IMG/VR virus record: IMGVR_UViG_3300046507_000896 | Span: 1 to 43,137 of that record | From: a virus | Reading direction: 5' to 3' (one strand) | Length of the DNA: 43,137 nucleotides | Notes under the pieces: generated by a model | What the model was told of the DNA's origin: nothing | Seen by the model: only the letters and a program-made list of their open reading frames with translations | The model's database searches: none | Part shown: positions 32,519 to 38,879 of the stretch, piece by piece | How the letters are laid out: every line of letters begins with the position of its first letter | How positions within the stretch are numbered: the first letter of the stretch is position 1 | Program-made: the position numbers and the translations under genes

Positions 32519-33308
32519 TGGGAGCCTCCTGCGAATACATATCGTCTGTGTGCTGGGGCAAGTTGTTGTAAGCGGATGGCTTACCATTTTTGGCGCCAGT
32601 GCCTGGCAACACCGATTCGGGGTAGATGTCCGACCAACTGCTGGTGGTGGACTTGTCCAGCACGGCGTCGGGCTCTGGATGGTTGGCCAGTTTCTTGGCG
32701 ATCAGTTCACATGCTCGCAGGGTCAGCGGTGCACGCTTTGCCTTGCGCATTTCGCAGAAGTCGGCCCAGGCTTGTTCCGATGCGTTTGCCGGTTTGGCAG
32801 TCAAAGGATCGAACTTTTGAGCCTTGATCTTTCCAGCCTTCTCAGGAGCCTTGGCGAATTCTTTTTGGTTAAGGATGGTTAATGGGTGGTTAGTGGGTGG
32901 ATTGGGTGCACCCGGTGCACCCCGTTCGGTCGTGGCGTGCACCCCGTTCTGTTCTGGTGTGCACCCCGTTGCGTCGTCAGGTGCACCCCGTTCGGAGCGG
33001 GGTGCATCCGGTGCACCCCGTGAAAGGTCGAGGTCGTAGCAGACCGGAACACGATCGCGCTGGGAGATATACGCGGCGGCAACGGCCTGGTTTCCACGCT
33101 TGATCAAGCCAATCGACTCCAACTCACGAAGGCGGTATTGGACTGTGCGCGGCGCCAGACCGGTATCAAGCGCAAGACTCGAAACGGCAGGGAATGCAGC
33201 GCGCCCGGACTGATCGGCGTAGTTGGCCAGGCACAGCAGCACATGACGCGTATGCGAATCGGTGACAACCTGCTGGGTGAGCGCCCAGGACATGGCTTGA
33301 ACACTCAT
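32502..33308 (-). CDS. Replication initiator, lambda-O-like, with winged-helix N-terminus
   Basis: 268-aa protein. The first ~90 residues are a winged helix-turn-helix (THTR-like SHTRHVLLCLANYADQSGR, AAFPAVSSLALDTGLAPRTVQYRLRELESIGLI). A central low-complexity region with repeated GAP, GVH and GCT elements (~95-135) is encoded by the iterons. The C-terminal part (~140-268) holds helices QAWADFCEMRKAKRAPLT that would contact the loader. In lambda the O protein binds iterons inside its own gene; the same arrangement appears here. Confidence 0.85.
   Translation of the reverse strand: MSVQAMSWALTQQVVTDSHTRHVLLCLANYADQSGRAAFPAVSSLALDTGLAPRTVQYRLRELESIGLIKRGNQAVAAAYISQRDRVPVCYDLDLSRGAPDAPRSERGAPDDATGCTPEQNGVHATTERGAPGAPNPPTNHPLTILNQKEFAKAPEKAGKIKAQKFDPLTAKPANASEQAWADFCEMRKAKRAPLTLRACELIAKKLANHPEPDAVLDKSTTSSWSDIYPESVLPGTGAKNGKPSAYNNLPQHTDDMYSQEAPNGPAF
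32906..33023. other. Candidate replication origin: 22-bp-spaced iterons
   Basis: GTGCACCCCGTT(C/G) starts at 32915, 32937, 32959 and 32981, exactly 22 bases apart. GTGCATCC follows at 33002 and GTGCACCCCGTG at 33011, and a further GTGCACCC lies at 32906. Since 22 is not a multiple of three, each copy is read in a different frame, so the DNA rather than the protein is being conserved. A run of related TTAACC-type steps (32860-32900) beside it is relatively AT-rich and could be the melting region. Confidence 0.85.
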
Positions 33309-33532
33309 AAGTCCAGCTCCCGCGTCACACGGCGGATGAAGTCGTCATAGCTCTCGGTCATGACCACGCCGCGATCCTCCAGCGCGCCTCGTGAGGCCTT
33401 GGCCATGGCGTAGACCTCCCAGCGGTCGCGCTCAGGCAGGTGGCGGCAATTGGAATAATTCGGCCAGGGGCCGGCGACCACTTCGGCCGTGGCGCTGACA
33501 TGCAGGGTGGTGCCGCTGGTGAGAATGCTCAT
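33305..33532 (-). CDS. Small early protein
   Basis: 75-aa protein MSILTSGTTLHVSATAEVVAGPWPNYSNC.... GGGAG lies eight bases before ATG, and four-base overlaps join it to the genes on both sides. A Cys/His/Trp-containing N-terminal half and helical C-terminus (FIRRVTRELDL) are seen. It is too short for a family call. Confidence 0.65.
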   Translation of the reverse strand: MSILTSGTTLHVSATAEVVAGPWPNYSNCRHLPERDRWEVYAMAKASRGALEDRGVVMTESYDDFIRRVTRELDL

Positions 33533-33636
33533 ATACGGCGCTCCCTGACCAGCCGGAGAACTTCTTCGGTGGTGAAGCCAGCCAAGAACAGCACAGCCAC
33601 AATTGAACGAAATTTTCGTTCCTCGGATCTGGTCAT
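33529..33636 (-). CDS. 35-aa early peptide
   Basis: MTRSEERKFRSIVAVLFLAG then FTTEEVLRLVRERRI. Four-base ATGA overlaps with the genes on both sides make it likely to be translated. It is a basic peptide with a short hydrophobic centre (IVAVLFLAGF), too short for a reliable TM call. Function unknown. Confidence 0.55.
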   Translation of the reverse strand: MTRSEERKFRSIVAVLFLAGFTTEEVLRLVRERRI

Positions 33637-33944
33637 TGCAGCGTCTCCCCATCCGGCTTGGCCAGGCCGTAGCTGACCATGTGCACGTGGTCGACCTTGC
33701 ACTTGGCGAAGGAAGGCTCCATACCGATCAACCGACGAGTCAGTACGCGCAAAGCAATGGCAGCCTCAGCAAAAGAGCAGGCGGCCTCGTGGATGTTGTC
33801 CAGCAGGTTTTCTTCGTCGAACAGGACATCGAGGTAGTCGTCATGCAGGCGCCAGGCGAAGAAAGCCAGCTGGTCATTGCCGAACTGCTCGAAGTACGCC
33901 TCGTTGCGCTCCTCGATAACTGGGGGCGTTTCGGTGTTGTTCAT
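33633..33944 (-). CDS. Early-operon acidic protein
   Basis: 103-aa protein MNNTETPPVIEERNEAYFEQFGNDQLAFFAWRLHDDYL.... It is acidic and helical, ending YGLAKPDGETLQ. AAGGA lies seven bases before the chosen ATG, and this ATG overlaps the stop of the BRO gene. The frame is open further up but runs over that gene. Unknown function, possibly a small host-interaction protein. Confidence 0.65.
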   Translation of the reverse strand: MNNTETPPVIEERNEAYFEQFGNDQLAFFAWRLHDDYLDVLFDEENLLDNIHEAACSFAEAAIALRVLTRRLIGMEPSFAKCKVDHVHMVSYGLAKPDGETLQ

Positions 33945-34705
33945 GCGGAAGTCCTTAGGCGCAGCTTGAAGCGGCCTTGCTGAATATCGGGGTGGGTAGC
34001 GCGCTCGGCGGTGACGAACGCGCACTCGGAGGCGAACCGGTCAAAGCGGCGGGTGATATCGGCGGTGGGCCAGATCGGATACGGCTGTGCACCGTCGTCA
34101 GCGTGGTTGCTACGCACCATGGCAAACGGCAGCGGCGCGCCGGGGATGTCTCGCATTACGGCGTTGATAACCCAGGGAGGAATGCCGTGCCGGAGGTTGA
34201 TGCGGTGGCGGATCGTCGTCATCGACTCAAAACCGGCAGGCCTTGAGTCGAGGTATCGGACCTGCTCGACGCTAGCCACCCGGGTTTCAATGCCGGCGAC
34301 TGCCTGATCGATGCGATCCTGGCGGCGCTCCATGTCCACCAGTAGCTGGGCATTCGCCAGCAACTGCTCGGCCGGCGACAGCGGGTGCTCATAACTGCCC
34401 GTTTTTCGAATGCTCGGCAGTACCTCGCCCACCACCCATTCCTCGAATGCCTCAGCAGCTGGCATCTTCGAGCGCATCACAAGACGATAAAGATCTCGTT
34501 CTGGCACCACTTTCACGTGCCGGACCTGACCCGCCATTTCGACGGGGTAGGTCTGCGCAGCCTTGCAATGAGTGCGAATAGCTTTGTCGGTGTCGGCATA
34601 ATCCAGAAGATCGGCGACATCCTTGGCGACAAACAACGGCTCTCCGTGCTCACCGGTGATGACGCGGATGGCGGTACCGCGAAAGTCGAAGGGAACCAGG
34701 TTCAT
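33941..34705 (-). CDS. BRO-N domain antirepressor-like protein
   Basis: 254-aa protein. Residues 1-~105 form a BRO-N domain: TAIRVITGEHGEPLFVAKDVADLLDYADTDKAI, then VKVVPERDLYRLVMRSKMPAAEAFEEWV and a typical VLPSIRKTGSY. The middle is a coiled coil (ERRQDRIDQAVAGIETRVAS). The C-terminal ~90 residues form a second domain of uncertain type. BRO/Ant proteins bind DNA or inactivate repressors in many temperate phages. Overlap with the next start by four bases places it in the early operon. Whether it binds CI is not visible. Confidence 0.82.
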   Translation of the reverse strand: MNLVPFDFRGTAIRVITGEHGEPLFVAKDVADLLDYADTDKAIRTHCKAAQTYPVEMAGQVRHVKVVPERDLYRLVMRSKMPAAEAFEEWVVGEVLPSIRKTGSYEHPLSPAEQLLANAQLLVDMERRQDRIDQAVAGIETRVASVEQVRYLDSRPAGFESMTTIRHRINLRHGIPPWVINAVMRDIPGAPLPFAMVRSNHADDGAQPYPIWPTADITRRFDRFASECAFVTAERATHPDIQQGRFKLRLRTSA

Positions 34706-35007
34706 TGATCACCCCCGATTTCCCGCGCCACGTATTCGGGTTGCGCAGAACGTGGCGCCGGGTTCACCACACCAATTTCCTTGAAGTGATCAATCGCTGA
34801 CTCAATTGAAGAGACTCCAGAGTCATCGAGATACTTGGCCAGGCCCGCGAGCACCTGAACATCTCGGCCCTTACCGTGCTCAACGTTCATCGCGATGGCA
34901 CGGGCAAGCGCTCCGAGCCATTCGAGTTGTTGCTTGGCGCAGATCAGCTGGAACTCTGCCTCAGAAGCAACCGCATGGATTTCTGGCGCGTTAAGGACAG
35001 CATTCAT
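34702..35007 (-). CDS. Early-operon helical protein
   Basis: 101-aa protein MNAVLNAPEIHAVASEAEFQLICAKQQLEWLGALARAIAMN.... It is largely helical and amphipathic, joined by four-base overlaps to both neighbours. No membrane helix or catalytic motif is visible. Like its neighbours it reads as one of several small regulatory or host-takeover proteins. Confidence 0.65.
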   Translation of the reverse strand: MNAVLNAPEIHAVASEAEFQLICAKQQLEWLGALARAIAMNVEHGKGRDVQVLAGLAKYLDDSGVSSIESAIDHFKEIGVVNPAPRSAQPEYVAREIGGDQ

Positions 35008-35273
35008 GCGGCACCTCCGGCCGCCGGTTCAACGGCGGCATGTGAGGCGTAAACGAGTGCAAGGGCGTTCTCGGCGGCGAAGTATGCCAGCGTCGCCTGG
35101 TTGGATACGGCCGGAACACACATCAATTCCCGCAGGCCAGCAGATACTGCTTCAAGCAGATTGGTCGCTGCGTCGAGCGACTCGTGAACGGGCACGCCAC
35201 CTGCTGCTGAAAGGACAGCGTGGCTACCGCTGACCATGAACTCATGCTCAAGTGTGAGGGATTGACTTTTCAT
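35004..35273 (-). CDS. DUF3077-like protein, copy 1
   Basis: 89-aa protein starting MKSQSLTLEHEFMVSGSHAVLS. Its centre, GGVPVHESLDAATNLLEAVSAGLREL, matches the pattern GxxxxDAxxxAxxLL I associate with the Pseudomonas DUF3077 family. It resembles the protein encoded just upstream. I chose the ATG after GGGGG; the frame continues upstream but lies over that neighbour. Biological role of the family is unknown. Confidence 0.6.
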   Translation of the reverse strand: MKSQSLTLEHEFMVSGSHAVLSAAGGVPVHESLDAATNLLEAVSAGLRELMCVPAVSNQATLAYFAAENALALVYASHAAVEPAAGGAA

Positions 35274-35602
35274 GCTTGCCCCCTCTCTGCGATTTCCGAG
35301 GGAAGGCCTTTCTGAACGGACCAGAGCAAAGCACTGACGCTGTCGGCTACAAACCTCAATGTGGCCATGCCATCGCAATACACCATCTCACCGTAGTTAA
35401 GGCTTTCGTGCATGTGCTGGCAGATCTGGCCGAGGCCAGAAGCGAGGGTGCGCGCCTGCTGAATCGCGTCACGGGAGCCAATACCGGGAACGACCTGGAG
35501 CATGCACTCCCGTTTGTTATCGATAGGGGTTTCGCAAAAACCGACTTCAGTTGTGAGCGTGTCTTGCGCTTCGGATTGTTTGTTGCTATTTTTTGGGTGC
35601 AT
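35270..35602 (-). CDS. DUF3077-like protein, copy 2
   Basis: 110-aa protein with a polar N-terminal ~25 residues and a core MLQVVPGIGSRDAIQQARTLASGLGQICQHMHES, resembling DUF3077. It ends with a helix (LRFVADSVSALLWSVQKGL). It overlaps copy 1 by four bases. It is the first gene of the early operon after the Cro-like pair and a ~275-base gap. That gap (35603-35878) holds a hairpin and only very short frames. The family call rests on pattern only. Confidence 0.6.
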   Translation of the reverse strand: MHPKNSNKQSEAQDTLTTEVGFCETPIDNKRECMLQVVPGIGSRDAIQQARTLASGLGQICQHMHESLNYGEMVYCDGMATLRFVADSVSALLWSVQKGLPSEIAERGQA

Positions 35603-35662
35603 GAAATCGTCCTCTAGACGAAGAAATACCTAAGCGCTTGCGTCAACAAGTGCCGATTGAGA

Positions 35663-35685
35663 ACCCGCTGCCAGGCGGGTTTTCT
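35663..35685 (+). terminator. Hairpin with T-run on the plus strand
   Basis: ACCCGC, TGCCAG loop, GCGGGT, then TTTCTGCTTTTT. It is best as a rightward terminator, although no rightward gene is seen before it. It may end an antisense transcript, or act as a weak leftward attenuator between the Cro-like genes and the rest of the early operon, like tR1 in lambda. Confidence 0.5.
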
Positions 35686-35878
35686 GCTTTTTGGACTACG
35701 CCAAAAACAGAGTTTGAAGCAGGCGCACTATCAGGGCGGCCCTGTTATTTGTTGCTCTGGTGCGTCTGCGTGCTTCATTCTTGAATCCTTGCACTGGGGT
35801 TACATCCAGTAGCCATAGAATACTTCAGGTATCCAGCCATAGGGCGGCCAGACCTGCGCATCCGAGGAACACACCTCA

Positions 35879-36073
35879 TCAACGACTTGGAAACTTGCTG
35901 ATTTCTGTTGCTGAAACTAAGCCGCATTCCGCTAGGTCCACGAAAATGGTTCTACCCGCCGCAATTGCTTTGGATAGAGCTGGGCCAGTACAGTCCAGCG
36001 CCAGCGCAGCTTTTTTCCTGCCTTCTCGCTCGACATACTCGGCGAGCGGAACGCGGACACACGCACCGATCAC
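35879..36073 (-). CDS. Cro/YdaS-like small DNA-binding protein, second copy
   Basis: 64-aa protein MIGACVRVPLAEYVEREGRKKAALALDCTGPALSKAIAAGRTIFVD. The segment RKKAALALDCTGPALSKAIAAG matches a Cro-type helix-turn-helix, and the N-terminal LAEYVEREG matches the first helix. It overlaps the first Cro-like gene by four bases and resembles it (ALSKAI/AISKAI), so the pair may come from duplication. It may form a second regulator of the same operators. Confidence 0.7.
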   Translation of the reverse strand: MIGACVRVPLAEYVEREGRKKAALALDCTGPALSKAIAAGRTIFVDLAECGLVSATEISKFPSR

Positions 36074-36366
36074 TGAACTGCCTGCTGGATACTGGATGCA
36101 TCCACAGCACCAACAGCGGACTCGCCTACTTTGGTGATCTGGCTCAAAATTTCTTCAAGGTCGAGGCGGGGCTTTTCTCGGTCCCCTCCAGATGGGAACC
36201 CCTTCAGCTCAACACCGGTAAAGCAGCCGGGGTGCTCTTCGGATATGAGAATTAAGCGCCCGGCCTTAATGGCTTTACTGATTGCAGCCTGGCTTGAGCC
36301 CAAGACTTTTGCGGCCTCGTCCTGACCATGCAGATCAACAAATTCGTGAAGTTGGATGGGCGTCAT
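36070..36366 (-). CDS. cro: Cro-like repressor
   Basis: 98-aa protein MTPIQLHEFVDLHGQDEAAKVLGSSQAAISKAIKAGRLILI. The helix-turn-helix is QDEAAKVLGSSQAAISKAIKAG. A C-terminal extension of ~50 residues after it (FPSGGDREKPRLDLEEILSQI) is longer than in lambda Cro (66 aa). It is divergent from cI across ~106 bases that hold three operator-like sites and starts the leftward early operon. It should shut off cI and tune early transcription. Confidence 0.8.
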   Translation of the reverse strand: MTPIQLHEFVDLHGQDEAAKVLGSSQAAISKAIKAGRLILISEEHPGCFTGVELKGFPSGGDREKPRLDLEEILSQITKVGESAVGAVDASSIQQAVQ

Positions 36367-36399
36367 GGGCTCACCTGAAAATGGCTAATGACGCGAAGA

Positions 36400-36461
36400 A
36401 TAACTATCAGTATTGTTTTTGTCCATACCGATGGTTTTTGCAAGGATCTACTAATGGTTAT
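36400..36461. promoter_or_regulatory. Operator region with three repressor sites between cro and cI
   Basis: Three related 14-mers: ATAACTATCAGTAT (36400-36413), and on the opposite strand AAAACCATCGGTAT (36438-36425) and ATAACCATTAGTAG (36461-36448). They share the form ATAACCATNRGTAT and lie 25 and 23 bases apart. A leftward promoter with TGGACA and TAGTTAT elements and a rightward promoter with TTGC-type and TATAAA elements overlap the sites, as expected for a CI/Cro switch. Confidence 0.75.
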
Positions 36462-36472
36462 AAATTTACCTC

Positions 36473-37201
36473 ATGAAAAAACGAACCCTCCCAGACGCAC
36501 TTGCAAACGAGTGCGCGCTCCTGAAGGCGCTTTACGTTGCGAAACGTAAAGAAATGAATCTGACCCAGTCAGATCTCGCGGATGCGCTGGGCGTGAGCCA
36601 GGCGGCGGTTAGCCATTATTTGAATGGCGAGAATCCGTTAAATACAAGAGTGGCCGCGATCTTCGCGCAAAAGCTTGGCGTCCCAGTTCAAGCCTTCAGC
36701 CCTCGCCTTGCAAGGCAGATTGAGCAGAGTGCTGCGGCCGCCAACCTTGGCGCCGGCCTTAGCAACGACGCGAACATTCAATACGTGGGACAGCCAAGGC
36801 TGTCGTTTAGCTATCCATTCCTAAGCTGGGTAGCAGCTGGCTCATGGGCAGAAGCCAATGAGCCTTACCCGCCCGGCTTTTCGGATCGATACGAACTGTC
36901 CGACTATGAAGCCAAGGGCGCGGCCTTCTGGCTCGAAGTAAAAGGCGACTCTATGACTTCTCTGTCAGGAATGAGCATTCCTGAGGGGATGCTGATACTT
37001 GTGGACACAGAAGAAGAAGCACGCCATGGCAAGCTTGTCGTGGCAAAGCTTACCGATAGCAACGAGGCAACCTTCAAAAAGCTTGTAGAGGATGGTGGTC
37101 AGCGCTTCTTAAAGCCGCTCAACCCCGCCTACCCGATGATGGCAATCAACGGTAATTGCAAAATAATTGGCGTTGTCGTCCGGGCGCTGATGAAACTCTG
37201 A
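36473..37201 (+). CDS. cI: CI-type phage repressor (HTH + S24 peptidase)
   Basis: 242-aa repressor. Residues ~25-65 form an HTH_3 domain (MNLTQSDLADALGVSQAAVSHYL). The C-terminal ~110 residues are a LexA/CI S24 self-cleavage and dimerisation domain: KGDSM with Ser160, IPEGMLILVD, and Lys in TFKKL near residue 202. A likely self-cleavage bond lies in WVAAGSW (Ala122-Gly123). It keeps lytic genes off and would cleave itself on RecA activation. No ribosome site precedes the ATG, and the TATAAA element lies only ~9 bases before it, so the message may be leaderless, as for lambda cI from PRM. Confidence 0.9.
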   Translation: MKKRTLPDALANECALLKALYVAKRKEMNLTQSDLADALGVSQAAVSHYLNGENPLNTRVAAIFAQKLGVPVQAFSPRLARQIEQSAAAANLGAGLSNDANIQYVGQPRLSFSYPFLSWVAAGSWAEANEPYPPGFSDRYELSDYEAKGAAFWLEVKGDSMTSLSGMSIPEGMLILVDTEEEARHGKLVVAKLTDSNEATFKKLVEDGGQRFLKPLNPAYPMMAINGNCKIIGVVVRALMKL

Positions 37202-37221
37202 GTAATAACACTCCCGAAACG

Positions 37222-37245
37222 CCCGCACCCCAGCGGGTTTTTTTT
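37222..37245 (+). terminator. Terminator after cI
   Basis: CCCGC, ACCCCA loop, GCGGG, then eight T: a clear intrinsic terminator 20 bases after the cI stop. Confidence 0.9.
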
Positions 37246-37261
37246 GGCCCGGAAAAATAAA

Positions 37262-37301
37262 ATAACCATAAGTATTGATTTGATAATATAACCGCTAGTA
37301 T
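37262..37301. promoter_or_regulatory. Second operator pair in front of the LuxR-type gene
   Basis: ATAACCATAAGTAT (37262-37275) and ATAACCGCTAGTAT (37288-37301), 26 bases apart, match the sites between cro and cI. They lie directly upstream of the next gene, overlapping AT-rich promoter-like sequence, so CI and/or Cro probably control that gene too. Confidence 0.7.
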
Positions 37302-37336
37302 ATTTACTCCATCGCAACCCGTATGGAGCTACAAGG

Positions 37337-37657
37337 ATGACCACCACAACCATCAACTTCGCAGGCTTCACCGGCTTCCTGGGCCGCGGAGCAGCTCCGC
37401 GTGAGCTGCAGTGTTTGATGGCAGTGGCGGCTGGTAAGACCTCAAAAGAGGCCGCTCGCGAGCTGGGGGTTTCAGCTAACGCCATCGATAAACGCCTTCT
37501 GGCACTGACAACCAAACTGGGTGTCACTCGGCGGGCCGCTCTCGTAGCAAAAGCTTTCGCGCTAGGCCTGATTCAGGCTGCCTGCGTTATTGCCCCCAAC
37601 CCCGGACCGCAGCGCCAAGAAGACAGCGCCCAGTTCCTGGGCACTTTTATCGCTTAA
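37337..37657 (+). CDS. LuxR/GerE-type helix-turn-helix regulator
   Basis: 106-aa protein. Residues ~20-80 match the LuxR C-terminal DNA-binding domain: PRELQCLMAVAAGKTSKEAARELGVSANAIDKRL, with KRLLALTTKLGVTRRAALVAKAF following. There is no sensor or receiver domain, so it is a stand-alone DNA-binding protein. It follows the cI terminator with its own operator pair. It may be a lysogeny or late-gene regulator, or affect host genes; its targets are unknown. Confidence 0.8.
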   Translation: MTTTTINFAGFTGFLGRGAAPRELQCLMAVAAGKTSKEAARELGVSANAIDKRLLALTTKLGVTRRAALVAKAFALGLIQAACVIAPNPGPQRQEDSAQFLGTFIA

Positions 37658-37722
37658 ACCAAACCTGATTTTTGCGAATGCCAAAAACGCGGCCGGGATC
37701 TGTTCGGCCCTGGGAAAGTGAA

Positions 37723-37881
37723 ATGGAAACCTACGAAGAGAGCTGGCCGACCGTCGTCACCCGCGCAGAGGCCCTGGCAGAAGTGAAAAAGCACGGATCA
37801 AGCGTCGATGAGTTCGACGAAGACCTTGGTGTTCACGAGCAATACAAGTCGGCGGATGTCCTCGCCTGGCTGGGCTATTAA
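37723..37881 (+). CDS. Small acidic protein
   Basis: 52-aa protein METYEESWPTVVTRAEALAEVKKHGSSVDEFDEDLGVHEQ.... It is acidic, with aromatic C-terminus (VLAWLGY). The frame opens 17 codons earlier, but that part is poor and basic, and this ATG has a GGGAAAG-type site. It lies in a run of small rightward genes between the LuxR-type gene and integrase. Function unknown. Confidence 0.6.
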   Translation: METYEESWPTVVTRAEALAEVKKHGSSVDEFDEDLGVHEQYKSADVLAWLGY

Positions 37882-37921
37882 CCCCCTCCACCATCATCAA
37901 AATTAACAGCAGGAGTTGGAC

Positions 37922-38374
37922 ATGGACCGTAAGAAATTCAACCTCTGGAGGCTTCTCCGGAACGTGATCATCGGGGCAGTTGTGGCCGCCGTTATGAGTG
38001 CTGTGCTGATGGAGACCTCGCCCGATGTAGTAAGCCCATCGCGCGGCGAAAACACGATGTTTGCGTTTCTGTTTATCGCTCTTTCAGCAGGCATGTACGG
38101 CATATTCGCGATGCTCAGCGCTGCCGATAAGGGTGACGAAGGAAAGATACGGGGTGAGGCCGAAGTCGCGGCTGAATCGCTGCATATCGACCAGCGCATC
38201 AAGATGGCCGCGAATGCCCGTCGCTACGAGTTTCTGCGCGACGTCGCATTCAGTCTGACGCTGCCGATCAAGGTGCGTGACTTCTACGGCAATCTGCTGG
38301 TGAAAGAAGGCCTCGACAGCGAGCTCGATCGCGTCATGAGGGCATTTGCTGTCGGCGCGGATGCGCAGCCATGA
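37922..38374 (+). CDS. Two-TM membrane protein
   Basis: 150-aa protein with membrane helices NVIIGAVVAAVMSAVLM (~15-30) and MFAFLFIALSAGMYGIFAML (~47-66), then a charged cytoplasmic tail (IDQRIKMAANARRYEFLRDVAF). AGGAG lies six bases before the ATG. It could be a superinfection-exclusion protein, as many lysogen-expressed membrane morons are, but this is inferred only from topology and location. The next gene overlaps its stop by four bases. Confidence 0.7.
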   Translation: MDRKKFNLWRLLRNVIIGAVVAAVMSAVLMETSPDVVSPSRGENTMFAFLFIALSAGMYGIFAMLSAADKGDEGKIRGEAEVAAESLHIDQRIKMAANARRYEFLRDVAFSLTLPIKVRDFYGNLLVKEGLDSELDRVMRAFAVGADAQP

Positions 38375-38715
38375 AGCGCCGTCAGATCTCCCCCGCCCTT
38401 CTCGCGCTGCTGCTGATCGCGGGCCAGGCTGCCGCCGGCGAGCAGGTAATCAGCGTCCAGCACGACAGCATGCGCGGCGTCACCTGCTGGATCTTGAACA
38501 ACACCGGGATCAGGTGCTTGCCGGACAGTTTGTTCCTAAAGCAGGCCACCCCTGCGAGAGACACAGGCCAGGCTTCTCACGCTGACTCAGGTCCAAAAAT
38601 AGGACTTCAAATGGCCGCCCTGCTCCCGTCCGAAACCAGCGAATCGTCAACTTGCGCAAAATCGCAGATTAGCGCACCGGCAGGTCGGCCATATGAAAAG
38701 GGGTTCCATCTATGA
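38371..38715 (+). CDS. Secreted small protein
   Basis: 114-aa protein with signal peptide MKRRQISPALLALLLIAGQAAA (cut near AAA/GEQ) and a short mature core with two cysteines (GVTCWILNNTGIRCLPDS), perhaps disulfide-linked. The C-terminal ~50 residues are low complexity. ATGA overlaps link it to the genes on both sides. Its periplasmic fate is clear; its function is not. Confidence 0.65.
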   Translation: MKRRQISPALLALLLIAGQAAAGEQVISVQHDSMRGVTCWILNNTGIRCLPDSLFLKQATPARDTGQASHADSGPKIGLQMAALLPSETSESSTCAKSQISAPAGRPYEKGFHL

Positions 38716-38879
38716 GCCGCCGCAACGGTACCAAGGGCCAGCGCCTGATCGAACTGTTCAACGCCCTGCAGCGCCGGGAAACCACCTTCGGCCAGATCTA
38801 CGCAATGTCGGCTTCGTGCGGGATCGACGCGCGCCGGGTACTGGCTGACCACTTTCAGCGGGGAGCAGACCGTGACTGA
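38712..38879 (+). CDS. 55-aa protein
   Basis: MSRRNGTKGQRLIELFNALQ, then RRETTFGQIYAMSASCGIDARRVLADHFQRGADRD. It is basic and helical. It begins with an ATGA overlap, and the next gene starts inside its last codons, so it is probably translated from the same message. It may be a small DNA-binding protein; no family is recognised. Confidence 0.6.
   Translation: MSRRNGTKGQRLIELFNALQRRETTFGQIYAMSASCGIDARRVLADHFQRGADRD

Noticed and set aside
32879-33103. Additional open frames on both strands across the iterons
   Set aside because: They exist because a 22-bp repeat lacking stops is open in several frames; the peptides are repeats of the same motif and not separate genes.
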